From Chitinophaga sp. E66 (lineage in GTDB: Bacteria; Bacteroidota; Bacteroidia; Chitinophagales; Chitinophagaceae), in contig CP079103.1 of NCBI GenBank assembly GCA_019285755.1, forward strand, positions 3,410,001-3,474,000: a stretch of 64,000 bases of DNA, in the 5' to 3' direction. A program made the position numbers and the translations under genes. Below, one piece after another: positions 1-10,899 of the stretch (the first letter of the stretch is position 1; every line of letters starts with the position of its first letter). A model generated the notes under the pieces. That model saw only the letters and a program-made list of their open reading frames with translations. It did no database searches and was not told where the DNA came from.

Positions 1-1
1 T

Positions 2-112
2 TACGTAAACGCACAGGACGCAATCACTATCACCAAATGGGAAGGTCTCGAGCCCGAAAGAAACGGCGGCGGAGGAACTATCCCCGTATGGCCGTATTTA
101 GCATCGGATTAA
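2..112 (+). CDS. SusC-like TonB-dependent receptor, C-terminal end only
   Basis: The frame opening at the left edge runs 36 codons to a TAA and reads as a receptor tail (ITITKWEGLEPE, then a Gly run, then WPYLASD). SusC-type outer-membrane beta-barrel porins commonly end with a phrase like this, naming TITGLEPE or similar in the last strand region, and a SusD gene follows 36 nt later, which is the standard susC-susD order. The rest of the gene lies outside the window. The call rests mainly on context and the short tail. Confidence 0.75.
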   Translation, partial: YVNAQDAITITKWEGLEPERNGGGGTIPVWPYLASD

Positions 113-148
113 AAGCTACCATGTTCTAATCTATTTATTCTGCAAAAA

Positions 149-1746
149 ATGAAGAAACTATTATATGCATCTTTGATCGCCGGCGCTACTGCGTTGGCAG
201 GATGCGAAAAATTCCTCGATAAGACCGACCCGACCGCTACCAAATTCGACGAATTCTTCAATACCGAAGAAGATCTCCGCCGCGTGGTATACTCTTCAAT
301 GGTCGACGTGTTCGCCGGTGTAGGCCTGAACGCCAAGCTTCCTTACCAGGAAGATGGTAAATCGGACAATGCCTACAGCCGCACAGAAGGCCATCACCAC
401 CAGCTGATCGCCAACGGCAACTTCAACTCCAATACCGCCGCATTCCTCTACTACTACGAGCTTCACATGAAACATCTCGGCCGCCTGAACGTGTTCATCG
501 CCAACGTAGATATCCCCTATGTGGAAGACGAAGCAGTTCGCCAGCGCTACAAAGGCGTATTGGAAGGCATCCGCGCCTGGCATTATTTCTGGCTGGTATC
601 CCGATGGGAAAATATCCCGTTCTACCTGCAGCCGGCAGATCTCGAATCGGCCACCCAGCCTGCAAAGAGCAAAGAGGAAATTCTCAATCAACTCTTCCCC
701 ATGGCGGAAGAAATCGCCAACAGGCTCCCGCCCGATGTGTATACTTCCAACGCGTACATGTTCAACCAATATTCCCTTAAGTCCATCATCATGCGATATT
801 ACCTGCAATTCGGACGATGGGAAGACGCCGCCAGGGTAGCAAAGATATCATGGACAGCGGAAAATTCCAGCTGCACCCGGTTTATGGCGACCTGTTCAAC
901 TATAAAGCCGATAAAACAAACAAGGAATTCATCTTTACGATGGACATGGAAAGCCACAACAACACGGCTACGAATTCCTTCCAGCACTGGCCCCGCAGTA
1001 CCGTACCGGTAACGGCCAATCGTTTGTTGTACCGCTGAAATCGCTCGTAGACGCTTACTGGACACTTCAGGGCGACCCGATCGACAACAGCCCCAGCACA
1101 CCAAGGAAGAATACGAGCTCAATCCCAAGCTGAACCGCGACCCCGGCTTGCAGCAAGCATCTATATGCCCGGCGATATCTTCGTAAACGACCCGATCAAA
1201 ATATACGATCCAAATGATCCCATGTATTTTGAAAGACCGCGCGCCAGCCGCTCCGGCTACTGGTTCCGTAAGTTCGTGGATCCTGCCGACGCATTCCGTA
1301 CCGGCGGAAACATGCACTTCCCTACGTTCGTTACGCAGAAGTGCTGCTGACTTACGCTGAAGCGAAGATCATGCAGAACCAGATCGATGACCTTGCCAAA
1401 AATGCATCAACGACATCCGTCGCCGTGCTGGACTGGATATGACCCAGGCTGACGTCACCCTGCCCAAATATGCAGGCTATACCCAGCAGCAATGGATCGA
1501 CCTCATTCGCAACGAGCGTCGCATCGAGCTGGCAGCAGAAGGCCGCCGCTATGACGATATCATCCGCTGGCGCATCGCCGAAACGGTGCTCAACGAGCCG
1601 CCCTCGGCCACACCCGGATCGTGAACGGACAGAAAGTTTCTCTGAAAATCGAAGACCGCGCCTTCCGCCCCAACAACTACGTATGGCCGTTCCATGAAAA
1701 CAGCCTAAAAGTAGAACCGGGACTGAGACAGAACCCCGGATACTAA
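149..1746 (+). CDS. SusD/RagB-family nutrient-binding lipoprotein (frame-disrupted)
   Basis: SusD proteins are surface lipoproteins that cap the SusC barrel and bind oligosaccharide or peptide ligands. The start at 149 gives a lipoprotein signal peptide (MKKLLYASLIAGATALAGC, Cys at residue 19). The mature part starts KFLDKTDPT and contains TPR-like helices; the C-terminal RagB/SusD signature is readable near 1500-1580 (RNERRIELAAEGRRYDDIIRW). Total length would be about 530 aa, normal for the family. The reading frame breaks near 838, 993, 1091, 1145, 1325, 1400 and 1603. Each break is restored by adding one base to a short run of A, C or G, so I regard this as one intact gene with sequence errors. 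It pairs with the SusC gene ending at 112. Confidence 0.93.
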
Positions 1747-1806
1747 CCGCACTCACAATAGCAAGCCGCATCCGTAATTAGCAAAGAGGATGTAAACTTG
1801 GAAACA

Positions 1807-1835
1807 GCCGGTCGTTTGACCGGCTTTTCCTTTTT
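1807..1835 (+). terminator. Rho-independent terminator after susD
   Basis: A perfect 7-bp stem (GCCGGTC / GACCGGC) with a GTTT loop is followed by TTTTCCTTTTT, 60 nt after the SusD stop. Confidence 0.88.
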
Positions 1836-1851
1836 CCTAACTTAGAGATCC

Positions 1852-2366
1852 ATGCAACCCAACATCCTCAACCAGCTCATCAACTTCTTCTGGACCATCC
1901 TCTGCTGCGCGCCACTGGTCTGGTATTGGTATACCGCCGGCTGGGACCGCTGGGCCAGCGTATTCCTCGCCGTTTCCTTTGTTACCGGCCTCCTCCCCGC
2001 CGGTTCCTCCGGTGGACGACCATCGCCCGCTCCCGCAAAGGCTTCGAGCAATTAGGCGTCAAGGTCTTCCGCAAGCTCACCCAGAACGGCGACTGGGCCA
2101 ATGCAGCATCTGGCTCCTCCGGCAACATCGCAGGAAACATGGCAGCAGCGGAAAAATATCTGAAAACGATCGACATGTACGAACGCTTCCACCTGATCTG
2201 CGGCTGCTTCTTCCTGCTGACCAGCATCCATGCTTTTGCCTGTGGAGCCTGGCTGGCAGGGGGTCTTATCCTCGCCGCCAACGGTATTTTCAATGTGGCG
2301 GCTATCATCCTCCAGCAATATAACCGCCTCCGCATCCATCGCCTGTTACGACGGAGGGAGGATTAA
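1852..2366 (+). CDS. Small integral membrane protein, possibly CrtO-like acyltransferase family
   Basis: About 171 aa once one frameshift near 2005 is bridged. It has an N-terminal hydrophobic helix (FFWTILCCAPLVWYWY), a second one (FLAVSFVTGLLPA), then a soluble stretch (FEQLGVKVFRKLTQNGDW) and two C-terminal hydrophobic helices ending in NVAAIILQQYNRLRI. The combination of a G-V-x-x-F-K/R-K motif before an N-G-D-W and a terminal N-x-x-x-(L/I)QxYNRxR resembles the glycosyl-4,4'-diaponeurosporenoate acyltransferase (CrtO) family found across Bacteroidota, where the substrate is often not carotenoid. That family link is from memory of the motif and is tentative. It is a single gene between two terminators. 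Confidence 0.6.
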
Positions 2367-2372
2367 AACGAA

Positions 2373-2400
2373 AAAGGCCGCCCCTCAAGGGACGGCCTTT
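2373..2400. terminator. Bidirectional terminator between convergent genes
   Basis: A long near-perfect hairpin, AAAGGCCG pairing with CGGCCTTT and continued by CCCT/AGGG, lies between the plus-strand gene ending at 2366 and the minus-strand gene ending at 2421. A-tract on one side and T-tract on the other allow it to work for both. Confidence 0.85.
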
Positions 2401-2420
2401 GCGTATTGCTTTCCTTGCGA

Positions 2421-3579
2421 TTATTTTATTTTCTCACGGATCTGTTCCAGCGAGACGTTTTCCGCTACCACGACCCCTTTGGCATCGAGCAGGAACATCG
2501 CGGGAATTGCTTTCACCTGGTAAGCGTTGGCGATCTCCTGGCGGTCGAGGAAACTCTTCCAGGGAAAGGCTTCTTCTTTGTCTGCCTTGGCCCAATCCGC
2601 ATCCTTCTTATCTATTGATACGCTGATGATCTCAACGTCTTTGCCATGTTCCTTGTAAAACTCCTTCAGCGCAGGTACCGCCTTGCGGCAGGGGCCGCAC
2701 CAGGAAGCCCAGAAATCCACGATCACATATTTCTTCCCTTTGGCGATAGAAGCAAAAGAAACCGGCTTTTTATTTACGTCGGCAAAAGCCAGCGAAGCGC
2801 GCCTGCTGCCCGATGTAGCTTTTCGGGAAGAGATCGTCGTAAACGACCTTGCCATAGTAGCTTTCTTTCGCTTCTTTGGAGAACTGCTCGTACACGGGCT
2901 TCTGCTCCGGCGTAAAGTAGCTGTAGTTCGTCAGCATGAGGAACGGCCCCACCAGGTATCTTTATTGGCGGTGATAAGCGCGGAGATGGAGTCTTCTACC
3001 GTTTTAAAGAATTCATGCTCTTCTTTCTCAAATTGCTTCCATGCGGCGGAGGCCATGATCTCTTTTGGGCAACGGTATCTTTCGCATTACGGGCTGCGCT
3101 CAGTTTGTCGGTCACTTCCTTGCCGCGGGCATGATAGGCGTCGTACAGGACGGACAGGCGCTCGCGCTGGGAGCTCTTCTCCAGGTACTCGGCATGCGAT
3201 TGGCTGCCGGCGACTTTACGTCCTTGAACTGACGGCTACCGTCTTGCCCGGCGTCCGTCTTACCGGTCACCGTAATGTCCGCATTCTCCACCATCACCGG
3301 GAAGCCGCTGTAGGTGCCAGCGATGCGCAGGAAGTAATAACGCGGCCCCGCTACACTGCCGGAGAAGGTAAACTGACCGGATTTCACTGTAGCCGTGCCC
3401 ACCGGCTTTTCTTCCTTGTGGCTGCCAGCCGGGATCATTTCGATCACCGTGCCATCCGGCAGCTCGCTGAACTGGCCCGTAAGGGTGTATTTGCCTTTAT
3501 CCTGGAAGGCGGAGAACATCACGGCAAGCGCCAAAGCCGCCGCGGCGAAAATGGATCGGTTAAAAAGTGTCTTTCTCAT
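2421..3579 (-). CDS. TlpA-family thiol:disulfide oxidoreductase with N-terminal DUF4369-like domain
   Basis: About 386 aa across frame breaks. The start at 3579 gives a signal peptide (MRKTLFNRSIFAAAALALAV). Residues 30-130 form a DUF4369-like beta domain (KYTLTGQFSELPDGTVIEM). The C-terminal thioredoxin fold carries the active site WASWCGPC and the cis-Pro loop (VKAIPAMFL). Proteins of this build are periplasmic disulfide reductases and are very often the last gene of SusC/SusD operons. Its start is only 6 nt from the stop of the upstream SusD, so the two are cotranscribed. Frame breaks near 2790, 2950 and 3190 look like homopolymer losses. Confidence 0.92.
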
Positions 3580-3585
3580 GATGGG

Positions 3586-4997
3586 TTATTGATTTACGTT
3601 TTGAGTGATGGTGCCGTTACCGGGATTGTTGATGGCGCCCTGCGGGAAGGGCATGGTCCACATATGGGAGTCGGGCTTCAGGCTCAGGGCCGTGCCGTTC
3701 TCTGTTTTGGTGAGGGTACGCGCGTATTGGGCTTCCTTGTTAAAGCGGCGCATGTCTGCAAACGACACAATTGAAAACAGCATGGCATTCTCCTTCGTGC
3801 GGCGGATCATAGTGATGGCGTCTGCCGTGCTGGCTGCCGTCAGCGCCGTATACTGCGCCGGCAGGATGCGTTTCACTCTAACGGCGTTAAGTGCATCCAT
3901 GGCGCCGCCAGGTCGTTCTTCCGCGCCAGGCACTCCGCTTTGATGAGGTACACTTCCGTTGTGGTTATACCGCCGTCGTTGAAGCGGCCGGTCTGAATAG
4001 CGTAGTAATAAGTATCCGTTCCGATGGTGCGGAGCTTCCAGCGGGCCAGCAGGCTGGCATCACCGGCTTCGAACCTTGCGGCCCTGTCTACACGGATGTT
4101 GTATTCCCTTTTGCTGTAAACAGCATCTTCATGGCCGAATATGTAATTCTCAACTGATTCGTAGTTGCGGGCGGAAGGCAGGCTTGGATAAAGGCCCGCT
4201 TGCTCGATCTGTGTTTTGTAGCTGTTGAAGTAAGCCACCCAGTCGAACAGCTTATCATTGGCCGCCAGGGCAGCATTGGCCGCCGCCAGCGCCTGGTCGT
4301 AATTACCCATCTGGAGATACACCCGCGCCAGGAATGCCTGCGCCGCGCCTTTGGAGCCGTGCAGGATGGTAGCGCCTGTGGCAGGCAGGTCGGGCAATGC
4401 TTCGTTGACGTTGCGGAGGATGTAGTCATACATTTCCTGGATGGTTATCTGGCGGTAAGGCGCGCCGATGTCCGCACTTTCGATTAATGGAATGGATAGT
4501 TTGGTACCTGCGCCGGATGCTTCATACGTATCCGCATAATAGTTCAACACATGAAAGTAGTGCATGGCCCGGCCCAGTTTGGCCTGCGCCACCAGTATCT
4601 TCCGGTCGGCGTCCGTGGCTTCGGTTGCTTCCGGCGCGTATTGCACGATCAGGTTAAAGTTAGAGATCGCAGCATAGGAACTGTAATAAGCGCCCTCATC
4701 GCTATTGTTATAAGTGATGCGGTTGGTCCCTTCTTCCCACATGTAATTCGCCTTGCTGAGTGGCGAATAATTGAGCGCCTCCGTCCGTTCGAACCGGTTG
4801 TTCAGCAGGTAGATCGCCTGCAACATGGGGTAGCGCTGGTTGCCGTATTCGTCGCGCACCAGCGCTTCGAAGTCCGCCAGCGTAGTCGGCATTTTCCTGC
4901 CCTTGGGCACGATGTCGAGGTACTTGCTGCAGCCGGCAGACAATACCATGCCCACCAGCAGGGCGATGTATATGTTCAGTCTGATAATTCTTTGCAT
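3586..4997 (-). CDS. SusD/RagB-family lipoprotein
   Basis: About 471 aa. The start at 4997 gives a lipoprotein signal (MQRIIRLNIYIALLVGMVLSAGC) followed by SKYLDIVPKGRKMPTTLADFE, typical of the SusD N-terminus. TPR-like helices follow (GAAQAFLARVYLQMGNYDQAL). The tail contains the SusD C-terminal segment in a second frame (AMDALNAVRVKRILP... RRTKENAMLF) ending at 3586. One frame break lies at about 3898 in a GGCGGCGCC context. It sits 27 nt downstream of SusC and 6 nt upstream of the TlpA-type gene. Its ligand cannot be read from sequence. Confidence 0.93.
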
Positions 4998-5024
4998 AGC
5001 CTTTTGCTTTTAAAGGTTCGATGA

Positions 5025-8000
5025 TTACAGCCCGATTTGCAGGCTCCACACATAATTAGGCCTTACATAGCCGCCCATGAGGTACTTAGCCGTTTTATTC
5101 CCGCGATGGTAAACGCGTTCTCTACGTTGAACTGGATCCGGGCGCTTTGCATGAAAGCATGGCGGACGAGGCTCGCCGGCAGGTTATACGCCAGCGAGAT
5201 GTTCCGCATGCGGATATTGGACGCGTCCAGCACGTTGATGGAGGCATTGCTGTACATGGTGTATGTATCGGAACTGAAGGCGGGATCCTCCGCGAATACA
5301 GCCCTCGGCACATTGGTCGTTGCCTCGTCACCGGGCTTGCGCCAGCGGTTCACGATGTCGCGGTTAACGGGGCTGAATGTGGTCATATAGCTGAACATGC
5401 CGGAATTATAGGCGTTGCCCAGCATGGGGAGGAAGGAGTTGTTCTTCATTTTATGCCCGCCTTCGTACGTCAGCAAAAACGCCAGCGTGAAGTTCTTAAA
5501 ATCCAGGGAGCTGCTGAAAGAGCCGCTGTAGGTAGGCACGGTGGAACCGAGGTACCTGATAGCATCCAGTTCGCTGGGCGAGAAATTTACCGCCTTTCCG
5601 GTCTCGTCATATACCTGCGGCAAGCCCTCCGCGCTGAGGCCCGCCCATTCATAGCCGTAGAGCGCCTGGTAGGGGTTGCCCACGCGCGGGTATGCCTGCG
5701 GGTAATCCAGCTGAAGGAAGTACACCGGGGCCTCCACGTTCACATAGGTCACCTTGTTCTTATTGAAGGCAAACAATCCCGTCAGGTTCCATTTCCAGTT
5801 TTTGGAACGGATGATCTCCGCACTGATGGTCGTTTCGATACCATGGTTGGTCATCTCGCCGTTGTTGATCTGGTAGGTGGAATAACCGAATCCTTCGGTA
5901 GGCACGCCCATGGTGTTAGCCAGCAGGTCCTTACCATTCTTGCGGTAGTAATCCACAGACGCCGTGATCCTGTTATTATACATGGTCACATCCACGCCGA
6001 TGTTGCCGGTGAATGTACGCTCCACGACAACAATGGATTGGGCCGGCTGCTGATGGTGCCCTGGATCCCGCCCACCTGGAAGTTAGGGCTATAGTATGCC
6101 GTCATATACGGCGCCGCGCTCTTGGAAATATTACCGCCCACACCGTACGATCCCCGCAGTTTCAGGAAAGTCACGAAGCCGGGCGTGAAGAAGGATTCGC
6201 GGAAGATGTTCCAGCCAGGCCGGCCGACCAAAGCGGCTTATTTTGATATTTGGAATTTGTGCCCCATAAGTTGGAACGGTCCCAGCGCAAGCTACCGGTC
6301 ACCAGGTACCGGTCATCATAAGAATAACCCACGTTTCCATAGAAAGACACGAAGCGGTTGATCACCTCCTGGTCAAAGCCCTGGTCCTGGGACGAAAAGC
6401 TCCCGTTAAAGAAAGTACCCTGCGGATTGGCGAGCTGCTTCGCATCGATCAGGTCGTATGACAGCACATGCGGATCGTAATTGTACTGCGTCTGGTCATT
6501 CAGTTCCAGCTTCATGTTCCTGGTCTCGGACCCTACGATGGCAGTAACGTTATGATATCTTCCGAACCGCTTGTCGAAGTTCAGCTGCTGGCGGAAGTTA
6601 TAGGCCGTGTTCAGCTGGGACTCGCGGTTGTAGATATTCCCATACGGCAAGAGGTAAAAAAATCCCTTGTCGGCCGTATACCCCGCAAAATTGTTGACCC
6701 GGCTGCGCACGTAATAGCTGTTCTTATCGTACAGCGTATTGCCGCGCATGTTATTATTTTCGTATTGGAAAGACACCTGGTAGTTCAGCCATTTCGCGAA
6801 CTTCACGTCGAGCCTGGCATAGCTGCGGCTCATGAAGCTGTTGCTGTTTTGCAGGTTGCGCCCCATCTCATCGAGCGGGGTGATGTCCATGTTATAAAGG
6901 TTGTACTGGTTGATGATGCCCATGGTATTCGCATTCAGCCTGCGGTCTGCCGTCATGGTGAAGTTGGATCCATCGGCGTTCTTCAGTACGTCGTAAGGCA
7001 TCACGCCATACCCGGGCGACATCGGGCTATAGGTCTGCCGCTTCCCGTCCGCATACTGCAGGTAGGTGCTCACCTCAAAATCCAGCCAGGGCGTCAGGTA
7101 TGCGGTGTTGCGCAGGTTGAGGCCGAGGTTTTTATTGGCTGTGAACTTGTCTTCCAGCGCGTTGTGGCGGTAGGTAACGGAAGCGTAGAACGCATTGCGG
7201 TCGCTGGCGTTGGCCACGTTCACGTTATATTGCTGCAGGAGCATGTCGCGTTTGGCGTAATCGGCTACGTCGTCGTAGAATTTGTAGCCCTGTCCCGCCA
7301 GTCCGCCGAGCTTCGCATCCAGCTGCTGCCGGGTGATCTTCCCGGCATAAAAGTTCATGTAAGCATCAGCGCCCTGGCTGATATACACCCGGTTATCCAG
7401 CAGCGATTGCGCGTAAGCCGCCGCATCCGGCCCCTGGAAGTTTGGGTTGGTGGTTGCCCATTCCTTCTCCAGGTCGAGGATCTCGGTGGAGTTTGTCAGT
7501 TGGCCGGTATAGTAGTTGAAAGGACGGTAAGTAATGGTGGATGATGCATTCACCTGCGGGCGTCCTTTTTGGCTTTCTTGGTAATGATCACCACCACGCC
7601 GTTGGCGGCGCGGGCGCCGTAGATGGAAGCGGCGGCCGCGTCTTTGAGGATGGTGATCTTTTCGATATCCTCCAGGTTGAGGCCCGGCAGGCTTTCGGTG
7701 ATGGAGCCTCCGGAATAGGTGGTATTTTCTACCGGGAAGCCGTCTACCACATACAGCGGGCTCGTTACCCCGTTCATGGAAGTAGTACCCCGGATGAGGC
7801 CGTTGTTGTACCCGGCCACGCGCCCTTCCAGCAGGGAGTTGAGGTCGCTGAGGCGCTGCTGTTTGAGCGAAGAGGCAGTTACGGTCGCAAACGCGCCGGT
7901 AGATCGCTCCTTGCTGAGCGTCTGGTAACCGGTGGAATAATTATTAACGGTGATCGCTTCAAGGGAGTCTACCATCATGGTGAGCAGCACTTCAAAGCTG

Positions 8001-8581
8001 AGGAGGACCCGTCGCCCGGAAGGCGTTTCACATCAGGAACGGAGCCGCCGGCCGCCAGGCGCGACAGCGGCACCTCCTTCATCTGGAACCCGATGGAAGA
8101 GATCTGGAGCACCGCGTTCTCCGGTACGGCGTTCAGGGTGAACATCCCTTTTACGTCAGTGGAAGTCCCGGTCTGCGTGCCTTTGATGCGGACAGAGGCG
8201 CCGGGGAGCACGTCGCGCTCCTGGGTGTACACGATGCCGGAGACCTTCACATCCGCCACGGCGCCTCAGCGGCGGCAGGTTGGGCAGACAGGAAGATGGT
8301 CTCCACGGAAATGCGGTAGTTGAGGGATTGCCCTTTGAGCACCTTGTCCAGGAATTCGCCCAGGGGCATGTCTTTGGCGGAAATGCTCACCGGTTGCTTA
8401 TCGCGGATAAGCTGTTTGTTGTACATCACCACATAGCCCGCCTGTTGCTTGATGACGGAAAACACCTTTTCGAGCGACACGTCGTTGCCCGAGAAAGTGA
8501 TGTTCTGGGAATGTACTTTCCCGAAACAGAGAGGCATACAGCCAGCAGCAGAAAGCTCGCAATTTTCATGATACGCAGCAT
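5025..8581 (-). CDS. SusC/RagA-type TonB-dependent receptor with STN domain
   Basis: About 1,185 aa. It takes large ligands across the outer membrane using TonB energy. Domains in order: signal peptide (MKIASFLLLAVCLSV), secretin/TonB short N-terminal STN domain (DVSLEKVFSVIKQQAGYVV), carboxypeptidase-D-like beta domain (LPGASVRIKGTQTGTSTDV), plug with the SusC signature (AASIYGARAANGVVVIITKK), then a barrel ending NYVWSLQIGL. An STN domain is typical of SusC proteins that signal through FecR and a sigma factor, and these genes lie just upstream. The start is 8581 (MLRIMKIAS) or 8569 (MKIAS); both keep the signal peptide. Frame breaks near 5100, 6025, 6215, 7555, 7985, 8245 and 8525 all look like single-base losses. 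Confidence 0.95.
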
Positions 8582-8710
8582 TTGTTGAAATTGCCGCCGC
8601 GTCGCGTGATGTGTGTGGGATACTGATTCGTTCCTTCTACATACTTCGGTTGGCTGATAGCTGAACCGCCCGCTTATGGGCACGCGCCACCGCTTGCAAA
8701 TAGCAGTTTT

Positions 8711-8725
8711 TTGCATAAATTGCAA
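8711..8725. promoter_or_regulatory. Palindrome upstream of susC, candidate operator
   Basis: TTGCATAAATTGCAA is a perfect 5-bp inverted repeat (TTGCA / TGCAA) around a 5-nt AT spacer. It lies in the 290-nt gap between FecR and SusC, about 130 nt upstream of the SusC start. It could be an operator or overlap a promoter; no regulator can be assigned. Confidence 0.35.
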
Positions 8726-8871
8726 TGTTTGGTTTGGTTGTTAAACGTATTACTCTACGGCATTAAAACCTTGCTGAACCCCGACCGGCAGTGCTTCCAT
8801 CACTTCCGGTCTTTTAGTTCCGCAAAGCCCCGGTTCTTATTTTGGGCAACGGCAACGATGAATACAATCAG

Positions 8872-10035
8872 CTATGGCAATACCACCAGCCGCTTGTTGG
8901 CTTCTATCCTGAACTTAACGTTGGCATCCTGCAGGCCGAGCAGTACGTTAGACAAAGGCTCGTTCCTTCCCATCTCCCCGCCGAACATGATATCCGGCAC
9001 GCCTTTTTCGTAAACGATCTCCAGATCGTACCACTGGCCAGTTCGCGCATCACCGCGTCCAGTTTTTTATTATCGAAATTGAATAATCCGTTCTTCCAGG
9101 CTACGGCCGTTTCCGCATTAGGCGCTTCGCGCTGCTGCAGCCCGCTGCCGTTCAATACCGCCTGCTGGCCCGGCAGCAGCACTACCTGTTTGCCGCCCGC
9201 GGCTTCCACGCGCAGTTTTCCTTCCAGCAGCGTGGTGGTCATATCCTGCTCGTCCGGGTAGGCTTTTACGTTGAAGCGCGTCCCCAGCACGCGGAGCGAA
9301 CTTTTCTCCGCTACGTGTACGATAAAGGGCATATCGGGCCGCTGTGCCACTTCGAAGTATGCTTCTCCAGATACCATGACCGCCCGCACGCTGCCGGTGA
9401 ACGCCACAGGAAGCGGATGCTGCTGGCGGAGTTCAGCCATACCTTAGACCCATCGGGCAACAGTAGCCTGAACTGCCTGCCACGTGGAATGGTGACCGTA
9501 TTATAGGTCTCGGCGGCATCGGCTTCGCCCGCGTCATATACCAGCTGCACGTTGCCAAGGGTAAGCCTGCTGCCGCCCTGCCGGGCGATCTCTCCCTGTG
9601 TGGCGCTGTCCAGCGGAATGGTAGACCCATCTGCCAGCGTCAGCACCGCCCCCTCGTGCCCTGGCTGCACATCGTGCCGCAGGGGCGCTTCGGCCACTGG
9701 AGGCAGCGTCTTCACGGGCGCACGGTTCATAAGCCAGATTCCCGCGCCTGCCGCCAGGAGCCCCGCTACGGCGGCGGCCCATCCCATCCTGCGGATGGTG
9801 CGCATACGGCGAACGGGCGCCACGGGCCTCGAAGTAACGGCCGGCAGCGGGATGGCATCCATTTCCGCCAGCTGATCCGAGATCCATTCCGGGTCGGCCA
9901 GGGCGTCCAGCAGCCGGCGGTTCTCCGCGCTTTCCGCGGCCCAGCTTTCCAGGCGCTCCGCCTCCGGGCCGGAAAGATCTCCTTCCAGCCGCTTCAGCAG
10001 CAATAACTCGATTTCATGTATGCGATGCTCGTCCA
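8872..10035 (-). CDS. FecR-family anti-sigma factor
   Basis: About 388 aa. FecR proteins sit in the inner membrane, hold the ECF sigma factor and receive the signal from the SusC STN domain. The start at 10035 (MDEHRIHEIE) avoids an implausible upstream extension. Residues 1-75 are the cytoplasmic sigma-binding part (LLLLKRLEGDLSGPEAERLESWAA). A transmembrane helix follows (MGWAAAVAGLLAAGAGIWLM), then the periplasmic FecR domain (IPRGRQFRLLLPDGSKVWLN, GEAYFEV, LRVLGTRFNVKAY) and the DUF4974 C-terminal domain (LSNVLLGLQDANVKFRI). Frame breaks near 9440 and 9042 are each fixed by one base. Confidence 0.94.
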
Positions 10036-10124
10036 TGTTGTTTGGTGTATATACGGAGATGCCCCGTCTGTAATAACACAACCGGTAATTCATTTTAACC
10101 AAAGGCAGGGAAAAATATTTTCCC

Positions 10125-10711
10125 CTACAGCATTTTCATAAGGAGGAGTAAAGCCAGGAAGCCCTTTTCGGAGAGCCGGTAGCGTAACAGCTTAATTGCC
10201 CGGGCCTTCTGGTTAAGGACGGTTTGCGGGCCAGGCCCAGCCTTTCCGCCGCTTCGGCGGTCGTTAGTTTGTGGATGAAGAGGAGTCTGAAAACCTCGCC
10301 GCATTGGGCGGGCAGGGCGGCCACCTCCTGGTAGATCTCGGCCAGTACGCCCGATTTAAGCATCTCGATGTCCGCGCTCTCCTCGCCTTCCGGCGTCAGG
10401 TAGCGCAGCTCCTGGTGCGACAGCTCATGCCGGTCCCGCGCCTTCAGGTAATTGAAACAGGCGTTGCGGACGCTGACGTATAAAAATGATTTGATATCCG
10501 AAAGGCGGTCGAAGTCGTTCTTTTTGCCAAATAGCTTGACCATGGTATCCTGGGCGATGTCTTCCGCTTCCCCGGCATGCGAAACGATGCGCCGCGCGAA
10601 ATATACCAGGCCCTTATAATACATGCCATACAGGTCTGCCGCCGCTGATTCGTCGCCGGCCCTGAACAGCCGGATCAGTTGTTGTTCACTATGTTGGTCG
10701 ATTTGTTGCAA
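10125..10711 (-). CDS. ECF-type RNA polymerase sigma factor
   Basis: About 196 aa. It directs polymerase to the linked uptake genes. Region 2 is clear (ADLYGMYYKGLVYFARRI, EAEDIAQDTMVKLFGKKNDF, DIKSFLYVSVRNACFNYLK) and region 4 has the helix-turn-helix (LTTAEAAERLGLA). A frame break near 10215 hides the true C-terminus (NQKARAIKLLRYRL to MKML, stop at 10125). No suitable ATG is visible. I chose the TTG at 10711, where the family's N-terminus (LQQIDQHSEQQLIRLFRAGDE) begins, preceded by an AGGGGC ribosome-binding-like tract. A missing base could conceal an ATG. FecR follows 90 nt downstream. Confidence 0.9.
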
Positions 10712-10746
10712 TACTGTAGCCCCTGAAGTCCTTCGAACCCGCAAAC

Positions 10747-10754
10747 TAAAGATA
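10747..10754 (-). promoter_or_regulatory. Bacteroidota -7 promoter box for the sigma-factor operon
   Basis: On the minus strand the sequence is TATCTTTA, close to the Bacteroidota -7 consensus TAnnTTTG, 36 nt upstream of the proposed start at 10711. No convincing -33 box was found. Confidence 0.45.
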
Positions 10755-10841
10755 AATCGCCAGAAAAAGAAGCCGCTCCCGGCCCCTAAACTGCAGGCTC
10801 GGTGGTGCCACTTTTTTGACAAATGTCATCATTTTGAGGCG

Positions 10842-10899
10842 CTTGCATCTGATCCGGCAGCTGTTTCGTAAATTTATATGTACGCAAAAAATCATTTTT
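10842..10899 (+). promoter_or_regulatory. Conserved promoter block of array cassette 1
   Basis: The 58 nt before the ATG align with those before the paralogous gene at 62145. Shared elements in order are a TT..CATCTG segment, an AG.TGT segment, TTCGTA.ATT and a T-rich run directly before ATGGC. The -7 box would be TAAATTTA at 10869-10876, matched by TATATTCG in the other copy. Conservation of non-coding sequence between two strongly diverged paralogues points to a shared regulatory role or to duplication as one unit. Confidence 0.6.

Noticed and set aside
149..1746. SusD and other split genes as true pseudogenes
   Set aside because: Every traced break is one base lost in a homopolymer, and sequence on both sides keeps family motifs without other decay.
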